Positions 6,554 to 11,594 of a stretch of 11,594 nucleotides of DNA are shown here, piece by piece. Every line of letters starts with the position of its first letter. Positions within the stretch are counted from its first letter, which is position 1. Source of the DNA: Bacteroidales bacterium UBA1756 (lineage in GTDB: Bacteria > Bacteroidota > Bacteroidia > Bacteroidales > WCHB1-69); NCBI GenBank assembly GCA_002314795.1, contig DCHI01000038.1, forward strand, positions 1 to 11,594, written 5' to 3'. The notes beneath the pieces are model-generated. The model was not told the DNA's origin. It saw nothing but the letters and a program-made list of their open reading frames with translations, and did no database searches. The translations under genes and the position numbers were made by a program.

Positions 6554-7318
6554 TTATTGCAGTTTGTTTTGTTCGTATTCTTGTTTAATCCAGTCGTATC
6601 CGCGTTTCTCGAGTTCGAGGGCAAGTTCTTTCGGACCGCTCTTGACAATTTTTCCATCAAACAGAACGTGGATGTAATCGGGAACGATGTAATCTAAAAG
6701 TCGTTGGTAGTGCGTGATTACTACGGTTGAATTTTCAGGTGATTTGAGTTTTGTAACGCCGTTGGCGACGATGCGAAGGGCGTCGATGTCAAGGCCGGAG
6801 TCGGTTTCGTCGAGAATGGAGAGCTGCGGTTCCAACATCGCCATCTGGAAGATTTCGTTACGTTTCTTTTCGCCACCGGAAAAACCTTCGTTTACGGAAC
6901 GGTTGCTGAGCTTTTCAGTAAGTTCAACGATTTTGGCTTTTTCTTTCATTAACTTTCTGAATTCCAGTTCTGAAAGAGGTTCCAAACCGCGGTAGCGACG
7001 GATTTCTTCGAGTGAGGTTTTCATAAAATTGGTGATGCTGACTCCCGGGATTTCTACCGGATATTGGAATCCGATGAAGATGCCTTCGCGGGCGCGGTCT
7101 TCAATGGACATATCCAAAAGGTTCTTCCCGTTATAGGTGATGCTCCCTTCGGTAACGTCAAAAACCTCCTTGCCTGCGATGACGGAAGCTAACGTGCTCT
7201 TTCCCGTGCCGTTAGGCCCCATAATGGCGTGAACTTCGCCTTTGTTGATTTCAAGGTTGACACCTTTTAAAATTTCTTTCCCTTTGATGGAAACGTGTAA
7301 GTTCTCTATTTTTAGCAT
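6554..7318 (-). CDS. sufC: Fe-S cluster assembly ATPase SufC
   Basis: A 254-residue ABC-type ATPase of the SufC family, soluble and without membrane segments. It hydrolyses ATP to drive conformational change in the SufBCD complex. All catalytic motifs are intact: Walker A GPNGTGKS (34-41), Q-loop Gln85 (GFQYPVEIPG), the signature FSGGE (146-150) followed by KKRNEIFQM, Walker B LSILDE (166-171) with D-loop SGLD, and the switch His203. The FSGGEKKRNE string and GFQYPVEIPGV are SufC hallmarks that separate it from transporter ATPases. The start ATG gives the standard MLKIENLHVSI N-terminus. sufD follows after five bases. Upstream, a dehydrogenase gene takes the place where sufB is usually found, 67 bases away. 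Confidence 0.97.
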   Translation of the reverse strand: MLKIENLHVSIKGKEILKGVNLEINKGEVHAIMGPNGTGKSTLASVIAGKEVFDVTEGSITYNGKNLLDMSIEDRAREGIFIGFQYPVEIPGVSITNFMKTSLEEIRRYRGLEPLSELEFRKLMKEKAKIVELTEKLSNRSVNEGFSGGEKKRNEIFQMAMLEPQLSILDETDSGLDIDALRIVANGVTKLKSPENSTVVITHYQRLLDYIVPDYIHVLFDGKIVKSGPKELALELEKRGYDWIKQEYEQNKLQ

Positions 7319-7341
7319 CTTGAATTCTTATTGATTAATGC

Positions 7342-7375
7342 AGATAGAAATGTTGTCTATCTAACAAGCAATTGC
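7342..7375 (-). promoter_or_regulatory. Small dyads in the sufC leader
   Basis: AGATAGA (7342-7348) and TCTATCT (7356-7362) form a perfect 7-bp stem with a 7-base loop. The 8-bp palindrome GCAATTGC follows at 7368-7375. Both lie between the dehydrogenase stop and the sufC start. They could be operator half-sites or an RNA hairpin for iron or redox control of sufCD, but no known regulator site is recognised, and stems this short occur by chance in A/T-rich spacers. Confidence 0.3.
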
Positions 7376-7385
7376 AATGTTTTGT

Positions 7386-8246
7386 TTAGCAGTTTTTTGT
7401 ATTTAATTTTCGAGTAATCTCTTCGATAACTCTTTCAGTTGCGTCGTGCAGACGTTTCCGATACGGGTTTTCAATCATCTTGCGTTTCAATTGAACCGGT
7501 TTGCGGTTTGCATAACATTTTCCGGTCACTTCCTGCTTCTCTTTTAAAGCGAGATAAAGCATCGTGCTTGCTCCTTTGGCGGGCTTGTAGATGAGCGGAC
7601 GGAAAATCCAGTCACACAGTTTGTCAATCACGATGTTGCCTTGTCGGATAATGTTGGTGCTTACAATGCCAGGATCCGCACAGTTGACGCTGATGTTTCT
7701 TTCTGCTAACTCTTCTGCCAAATCCAGAGTGAAATACAGCAAGGCAAGTTTGGAATCGGAATAGACGGTGAAACGATTAAAGTGCTTTTGGTCAACGGGT
7801 TGGAAAATGTCGTGGTCGATTTTTCCGTAACGGATAGTCAGCGACACCATATTGACGATACGGCTTCCTTCCGGAATAAGCGGGAGCAACAAACGAGTTA
7901 AATAGTAGTGTCCCAAGTAGTTGACGCCGACGGTCTGTTCGATTCCGTCTTCTGTCACTTCGGAATGGTGTAGCAACGTCCCTGCGTTATTCAGTAGCAA
8001 ATCAACGTGTTCATACTCGTTTTGGATGGTTTCTACAAATTCACCAATGCTTGTAAAAGAAGCTAAATTCAACGGAATGACGCGGATTTTTCCTCCGGTT
8101 TCGGTCGCTAATCGGTCACAAATGGGCTGGGCTTTCGAAGGGGTTCGACAAGCCATTACGACTTCGTATCCAGCGTTGGCCACTGCCCGTACGTGCTCCT
8201 GGCCCATCCCTCCGTCGGCGCCGGTTATGATTGCAATTTTTGCCAT
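7386..8246 (-). CDS. Short-chain dehydrogenase/reductase (SDR)
   Basis: A 286-residue NAD(P)-dependent oxidoreductase of the classical SDR fold. The cofactor motif TGADGGMG (8-15) follows the first strand. Arg34 in MACRTPSK suggests preference for NADP(H), as in retinol-dehydrogenase/protochlorophyllide-reductase-like SDRs. NNAG is at 86-89, Asn109 is in VNYLGHYYL, and the catalytic Ser135, Tyr162 and Lys166 (YSDSK) are present. DPGIVSTNI (191-199) is the usual post-catalytic loop. A basic C-terminal extension (about 245-286) has no recognised role. The substrate cannot be inferred. A terminator-like hairpin separates it from the upstream cleavage-enzyme gene, and sufC follows 67 bases downstream without a terminator, so it may be transcribed into sufCD. 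No functional link to Fe-S assembly is known to me. Confidence 0.88.
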   Translation of the reverse strand: MAKIAIITGADGGMGQEHVRAVANAGYEVVMACRTPSKAQPICDRLATETGGKIRVIPLNLASFTSIGEFVETIQNEYEHVDLLLNNAGTLLHHSEVTEDGIEQTVGVNYLGHYYLTRLLLPLIPEGSRIVNMVSLTIRYGKIDHDIFQPVDQKHFNRFTVYSDSKLALLYFTLDLAEELAERNISVNCADPGIVSTNIIRQGNIVIDKLCDWIFRPLIYKPAKGASTMLYLALKEKQEVTGKCYANRKPVQLKRKMIENPYRKRLHDATERVIEEITRKLNTKNC

Positions 8247-8256
8247 TATTTTATTG

Positions 8257-8291
8257 AAAAAAAGAAGAGACGATGTCTCTGCACCGTCTCT
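8257..8291 (-). terminator. Intrinsic terminator after the BKACE gene
   Basis: Read on the minus strand, AGAGACG (8291-8285) pairs with CGTCTCT (8272-8266) across a 12-base loop. A T7 run (8263-8257) follows after two bases. It sits 16 bases past the stop codon and ten bases before the SDR start codon. It therefore ends the upstream transcript or attenuates read-through into the SDR-sufCD genes. Confidence 0.7.
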
Positions 8292-8307
8292 CCTGTCTGT
8301 GAGATGA

Positions 8308-9141
8308 CTATTTTCTTGGTTTCAATCCGAGGATTTGTCTTGCTTCGTCGGAAGTAGCGACTTCACGACCGAGTTCTTTGGCAATGCGGACGACTTTGGC
8401 TACAAGTTCGCCATTGGATTTGGCGGGAACGCCCTTTGCTAAATTGAGGTTGTCTTCGAAGCCGACGCGTACGTTGCCTCCCATTGCGATGGCAGCGGCT
8501 GCCATCGGGAAAGCGTGACGACCGATACCGGTGACGGTCCAGGTGCTGCCAGCGGGAATGGCGTTCACCAACCAGCAGAGGTTCGGGACGGTGGCGGGAG
8601 TACAGCCGGGAACACCGAGAACAAAGTTGAATTGCATCGGATCTCCGGGAACCTGGCCTTTGCGAGCCATCGTGAGGATGGTGTCGAGGTGACCCATTTC
8701 AAAGCATTCGTATTCGGGTTTGATGCCGCGTTCAAGCATTCTTTTGCCGAAAGCACGCATCGTAGGCATCGTGTTGTCAAAAATTTCATCACCGAAGTTG
8801 CAGGTACCGCAGTCCAATGTAGCCATTTCCGGAATGGGCGTTGTATCTGTGGATTGCAAACGTTCGTCGGGTGTCATACCGACAGCGCCGCCGGTGGAGG
8901 GAATGAGGATGACGTTAGGACAGGCCTTGTAGATGGCTTCTTCGCATTCTTGGAAGCGTTCGCGGCTCTGGGTGGGTGTGCCGTCATCAAAACGGACGTG
9001 AAGGTGTACGATGGCGGCGCCGGCGTCAACGGCGGACTTGGCTTCGCGTACGATTTCTTCAACCGTATAGGGAACGGCGGGATTCTGTTCTTTCGTCACT
9101 TCTGCGCCACAAATGGCAGCGGTAATGATTAATTTTTCCAT
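8308..9141 (-). CDS. kce: BKACE (DUF849) beta-keto acid cleavage enzyme, Kce-like
   Basis: A 277-residue Zn-dependent (beta/alpha)8-barrel enzyme. The family joins a beta-keto acid and acetyl-CoA to give acetoacetate and a new CoA ester. The founding member, Kce of lysine fermentation, cleaves 3-keto-5-aminohexanoate to acetoacetate and 3-aminobutyryl-CoA. The N-terminal MEKLIITAAICGAE keeps Glu14. The metal ligands His46 and His48 (HLHVR) and Glu229 (GFEDN) are present, with Ser82 (STGGAVG), Thr108, Arg225 and Asp230. These match the Cloacimonas Kce residues I remember (Glu14, His46, His48, Ser82, Thr106, Arg226, Glu230, Asp231) with small shifts. Overall similarity to Kce looks closer than to other BKACE subgroups, but substrate choice is inferred. 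No kamDE, kdd or kal lies nearby, so the lysine role is uncertain. It has its own promoter-like element and terminator. Confidence 0.88.
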   Translation of the reverse strand: MEKLIITAAICGAEVTKEQNPAVPYTVEEIVREAKSAVDAGAAIVHLHVRFDDGTPTQSRERFQECEEAIYKACPNVILIPSTGGAVGMTPDERLQSTDTTPIPEMATLDCGTCNFGDEIFDNTMPTMRAFGKRMLERGIKPEYECFEMGHLDTILTMARKGQVPGDPMQFNFVLGVPGCTPATVPNLCWLVNAIPAGSTWTVTGIGRHAFPMAAAAIAMGGNVRVGFEDNLNLAKGVPAKSNGELVAKVVRIAKELGREVATSDEARQILGLKPRK

Positions 9142-9197
9142 AGTGATTCTTTAATTTGTTGTATTTTATTGATATTTAATGATTTTCATTTATGTGA

Positions 9198-9243
9198 AAA
9201 AGCGTGCAAATATACGATTTTAGTTCGGATTTTGCACGCTTTT
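9198..9243 (-). terminator. Perfect 13-bp hairpin terminator after the outer-membrane protein gene
   Basis: AAAAGCGTGCAAA (9198-9210) and TTTGCACGCTTTT (9231-9243) are perfect inverted repeats around a 20-base loop. On the minus strand the stem ends in a run of five T. Because both arms carry A/T tails it is symmetrical and could act in both directions. It lies 32 bases past the stop codon of the beta-barrel gene and overlaps a promoter element for the next gene. Confidence 0.75.
9206..9214 (-). promoter_or_regulatory. -7 promoter element for the BKACE gene (TATATTTGC)
   Basis: On the minus strand TATATTTGC matches the TAnnTTTG consensus with the frequent trailing C. It lies 64 bases before the start codon. 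No TTTG -33 box is seen at the usual distance. The element is embedded in the 3' arm of the upstream gene's terminator hairpin. Confidence 0.5.
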
Positions 9244-9275
9244 GTCTTCATCTATTTGAAAGGGACTTCTGCGTT

Positions 9276-10058
9276 TTATTTCCCTGTATACCAACCTTTT
9301 GATGTGTCGTGAATCCACCGCGGGCCTTTGCTCCCACCGCGTACCCATTCCGGGTTGCGGACGAACTTTTCATTGAAAGAATAGATGAGTCGAACCGTAA
9401 TCACGTTGTTGTATTGCTTGCGGGTTTCTCTCTCGCCCGTTCTTTCCGTGTAATAGTCGCGCACGCGCAACGGTACAAAGGAATACTGGTAACGCACATT
9501 CAGTTTCAACCCTTTGTATAGACGAAAACGGACATCCGCGATGACGCTCCAGTCGTTCTTTTTGTAGGTGTTGGAACGGACGTTTGTCGTTGTGGTCCAG
9601 CCGTTTTCAATTTCGTGTGCACGCACCAACCGCCCCCACGCAAAACCGGCGCCGAACGCCCAGCCCGTGTGGTGGTCCTCGTAATGGAAAACCACAGGAA
9701 CTTCCACGTAGTCCAAATTCAGTTTGTATTTGATGTTCTTGTTGAAGGGGACGGAAAAGTCTTCGTTTTGGAATTGAAGTCGGTTCGTGTCGCTCAAGAT
9801 GGCATTGGCTCTGTATGCAGTTTGGTAGGAACCCTTCTGGGTGTAGATAAGTTCGACGGTTCCAAACCAGTGGTATTTATCGTCCAAAGGAAGTGTAACC
9901 GACATACCGCCGTTGAATCCCCATTTGTAAAAACCCGCCACTTCGTCTCCATCGACTTGCGTGACATTGGTGCCGGCGATGACGGAACCGATGAATTTTT
10001 GTGCTTGCCCCAAGGTGATTAGGCAAGAAAGCATCAGAAAAAGGACTGTTTTCTTCAT
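9276..10058 (-). CDS. Outer-membrane beta-barrel protein (PorT family)
   Basis: A 260-residue exported protein. Residues 1-19 form a Sec signal peptide (KK, then a hydrophobic run, ending GQA before Gln20). The mature N-terminus has the Bacteroidota outer-membrane barrel pattern AGTNVTQVDGDEVAGFYKWGFNGG (28-51). Alternating-residue amphipathic strands follow, including YKLNLDYVEVPVVFHY (111-126), and the final strand is NVITVRLIYSF (about 218-228). It likely sits in the outer membrane as a small barrel of roughly eight strands. The general family includes PorT/SprT of type IX secretion, but nothing ties this copy to that system. Unusually, a 32-residue polar tail with Trp238, Trp248 and Trp256 follows the last strand, so the protein does not end in the aromatic residue typical of barrels. 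It has its own promoter and terminator. Confidence 0.85.
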   Translation of the reverse strand: MKKTVLFLMLSCLITLGQAQKFIGSVIAGTNVTQVDGDEVAGFYKWGFNGGMSVTLPLDDKYHWFGTVELIYTQKGSYQTAYRANAILSDTNRLQFQNEDFSVPFNKNIKYKLNLDYVEVPVVFHYEDHHTGWAFGAGFAWGRLVRAHEIENGWTTTTNVRSNTYKKNDWSVIADVRFRLYKGLKLNVRYQYSFVPLRVRDYYTERTGERETRKQYNNVITVRLIYSFNEKFVRNPEWVRGGSKGPRWIHDTSKGWYTGK

Positions 10059-10074
10059 AGTTTGAAAATAGGCG

Positions 10075-10083
10075 GCAAAGATA
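10075..10083 (-). promoter_or_regulatory. -7 promoter element for the beta-barrel gene (TATCTTTGC)
   Basis: On the minus strand TATCTTTGC is an ideal TAnnTTTG element with the common TCTTTGC form. It lies 16 bases before the start codon and 6 bases after the tadA stop. The -33 region would fall inside the tadA 3' end and has only a weak match. It implies the gene is transcribed separately with a very short leader. Confidence 0.6.
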
Positions 10084-10089
10084 CAATTT

Positions 10090-10539
10090 TTAAAGGTTTT
10101 TCCGCTTCTTTGCGAAGAACTCCTTCATCATTTTTTCACTTTGTTCTGCCAGCACGCCGCTTCGAACGACGGTTTTGGGGTGCAGGACGGATTTCCCCAA
10201 GGTGGTATAACCGCGCTTCGGGTCGCCGGCGGCGTAAACCAATGTTCCGACCTGAGCCCAAGCAATGGCTCCGGCGCACATAATACAGGGCTCCACAGTG
10301 ACATACAATGTGCAGTCTGTCAAGTATTTGGCTCCGAGTCGGTTGGCCGCGGACGTGATGGCCTCCATTTCTGCGTGCGCGGTAACATCATTGAGCGCCT
10401 GCGTATGGTTGTGCCCGCGTGCGATGACCTTGTCTCCCGCGACGATGACTGCCCCGATGGGGACCTCGTCTTCAAGGAGTGCATCTTCCGCCTCTGCCAG
10501 GGCGATTTTCATAAAATATTCGTCGGTAAAGAGTTCCAT
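10090..10539 (-). CDS. tadA: tRNA-specific adenosine deaminase TadA
   Basis: A 149-residue zinc deaminase that converts adenosine to inosine at the wobble position (A34) of tRNA-Arg(ACG). The two zinc-site motifs are intact: HAE (55-57, with the proton-shuttling Glu57) and PCIMC (84-88, with Cys85 and Cys88). VPIGAV (26-31), the asparagine at RGHNHT (41-46) and DPKRGYTTLG (106-115) fit TadA rather than guanine or cytidine deaminases. Length is normal. The C-terminus is basic (FFAKKRKNL), as usual for tRNA contact. It is separated from the upstream response regulator by a strong terminator, and I see no clear promoter in the 76-base gap, so its expression may come from read-through or an unrecognised promoter. 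Confidence 0.93.
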   Translation of the reverse strand: MELFTDEYFMKIALAEAEDALLEDEVPIGAVIVAGDKVIARGHNHTQALNDVTAHAEMEAITSAANRLGAKYLTDCTLYVTVEPCIMCAGAIAWAQVGTLVYAAGDPKRGYTTLGKSVLHPKTVVRSGVLAEQSEKMMKEFFAKKRKNL

Positions 10540-10553
10540 TTTGTCGTTTTATT

Positions 10554-10590
10554 AAAAAAGCTCGGACATTATGTGTAATGACGCCCGAGC
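10554..10590 (-). terminator. Rho-independent terminator after the response regulator gene
   Basis: On the minus strand GCTCGG (10590-10585) pairs with CCGAGC (10565-10560). An inner stem CATTA/TAATG closes a CACA loop, and T6 (10559-10554) follows directly. It lies 25 bases past the response regulator stop codon and 14 bases before the tadA start codon, so the two genes are separate transcription units. Confidence 0.88.
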
Positions 10591-10615
10591 CTTTTGTATG
10601 ATTTTTGTAGGAATG

Positions 10616-11434
10616 TTATTCGCTGGGAACAGATTCTTTGCTCACTTCAACACCCTTTACTTTAAAGATAAATCCGGTTCCGTGTACGTTGTGGATTTCA
10701 ATGTTGGGTTCGTAACCTTCCACATATTTGGATTTGCTTTTCGGATCTTTGTTCAGATATTTTTCATCAACGGGTTCGACGGAGAGATAGGAACGCAATT
10801 TGGTGAGGAAAACGTCCATACTTCTGCCGGCAGCGTAGTCGTCGCTTCCCCAGATTTGACGAAGGATGACTTCGCGGGGAAGGAGTTTGTTGATGTTTTC
10901 GCACAAAAGACGGAGCAATTCTGCTTCTTTGCGGGTAAGGGAGCGCGTTTTGAGCGGGTGTGAAAGTTCCATCGTGCCGAATTCGAAAGTGAAGTTGCCA
11001 AAACGATAAACATCGTTGGTGTGTACGATGACGGGTTTTACTTTTTTGGGACGTTTGGTGCGGCGAAGGATGGCTTCGATACGAAGCGTAAGTTCTTCTG
11101 CACTAAATGGTTTCGTCATATAATCGTCGCAACCGAGGCGGAAAGCCTTGATTCTGTCTTCTTTTTCATTGCGTGCCGTGAGAAACATTACCGGGACTTC
11201 AGGGTCGATTTTACGAATGTCTTGCAATAGTTCGTAACCATTTTTCCCTTTCATAACGATATCAAATACGCAAATGTCATATTTGAATTTTGCAAAGGAG
11301 TTTCCTGCAGATATGCTGTCACTGAAATCGTCAACACTGAATTTTAACGTTTCTAAATAATCTTTTAATACGTTTCTCAAGTTCTGGTTGTCCTCAACCA
11401 GCATAATTTTTGCCTTTGTTTCTTTTGAGTTCAT
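10616..11434 (-). CDS. OmpR/PhoB-type response regulator, RprY-like
   Basis: A 272-residue two-component regulator: receiver domain (about 8-125) plus C-terminal winged helix (about 145-260). The acidic pocket (Glu14, Asp15), phosphoacceptor Asp58, Thr86 (FLTAR) and Lys108 (TKPF) are all present, so phosphorylation should be possible. MTKPFSAEELTLRIEAILRR and the NVHGTGFIF wing resemble Bacteroides RprY as I recall it. Two things are odd: the proline usual four residues after the phosphoacceptor is Lys62, and about 20-25 extra residues (roughly 221-246, rich in Lys, Asp and Ser) separate the recognition helix SMDVFLTKLRSYL from the wing. No histidine kinase lies in the window, so it is an orphan here; a partner could lie beyond the right edge. 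A terminator follows. Confidence 0.92.
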   Translation of the reverse strand: MNSKETKAKIMLVEDNQNLRNVLKDYLETLKFSVDDFSDSISAGNSFAKFKYDICVFDIVMKGKNGYELLQDIRKIDPEVPVMFLTARNEKEDRIKAFRLGCDDYMTKPFSAEELTLRIEAILRRTKRPKKVKPVIVHTNDVYRFGNFTFEFGTMELSHPLKTRSLTRKEAELLRLLCENINKLLPREVILRQIWGSDDYAAGRSMDVFLTKLRSYLSVEPVDEKYLNKDPKSKSKYVEGYEPNIEIHNVHGTGFIFKVKGVEVSKESVPSE

Positions 11435-11594
11435 TTCTTTTCCTCTTTTTTGTAGCCGTAATTCTAAATCTAACTATATTATATTCAATAAAATAACCTA
11501 ATTTTTTTAATTAAAGAGACTATTTAACGTTTTAAATCTCCCTTTTATTGTGTGAAATGCGTTTTTTTTATTTAATTCAAGTTTCGCATGTTGA
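11435..11594. other. A/T-rich leader upstream of the response regulator
   Basis: These 160 bases to the window end contain no supported gene. On the minus strand TAGATTTA (11472-11465) is one mismatch from the -7 consensus and could be the regulator's promoter, but no good -33 box is visible. T-runs at 11502-11508 and 11563-11570 lack a convincing stem. Nothing else is recognised. Confidence 0.4.

Noticed and set aside
8515..9132. Plus-strand open frame of 205 codons opposite the BKACE gene
   Set aside because: The minus-strand frame keeps every catalytic residue of the family. The opposite frame is rich in Gly, Val and Phe and resembles nothing known.
10141..10578. Plus-strand open frame opposite tadA
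   Set aside because: It is a shadow of the strongly conserved TadA frame and runs through the terminator.

Overview
The window looks like a chromosomal segment from a member of the Bacteroidota, probably an anaerobic gut- or rumen-type Bacteroidales. Four signs support this. Several promoters carry the TAnnTTTG-type -7 element of that phylum, and start codons generally lack a clear Shine-Dalgarno sequence. There is a PorT-type outer-membrane beta-barrel protein. IspG has extra residues between its barrel and iron-sulfur domains. The response regulator resembles RprY. The species cannot be named from the sequence.

Left part (1-4272, plus strand). After a 10-bp-phased A/T repeat and a promoter-like element come a DUF1015 protein with an ADGHHR motif, a strong terminator, an MntP-type manganese exporter, ispG of the MEP isoprenoid pathway, and an NfsA-like flavin nitroreductase.

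Middle (4273-5192). A small A/T-rich gene of unknown function (N-terminal membrane anchor, minus strand, own promoter) is bracketed by two copies of a 40-bp palindromic repeat. The copies are 39/40 identical and in direct orientation. This is the least ordinary part of the window and the best candidate for something undescribed.

Right part (5193-11434, all minus strand). In transcription order from the right edge: an RprY-like response regulator with its own terminator; the tRNA adenosine deaminase tadA; an outer-membrane beta-barrel protein with its own promoter and terminator; a BKACE/Kce-type beta-keto acid cleavage enzyme with its own promoter and terminator; a short-chain dehydrogenase; then sufC and sufD, five bases apart. 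sufB and sufS, the usual partners, are absent from the window.

Most genes are housekeeping or metabolic: metal export, isoprenoid precursors, Fe-S assembly, tRNA modification and amino-acid catabolism. IspG is an Fe-S enzyme, so sufCD and ispG are functionally related although not adjacent. I saw no tRNA, rRNA, CRISPR array, transposase or phage gene. No stretch longer than about 300 bases lacks a gene. The window may hold an undescribed repeat-plus-gene unit at 4273-5192, but nothing here proves a new defence or mobile system.
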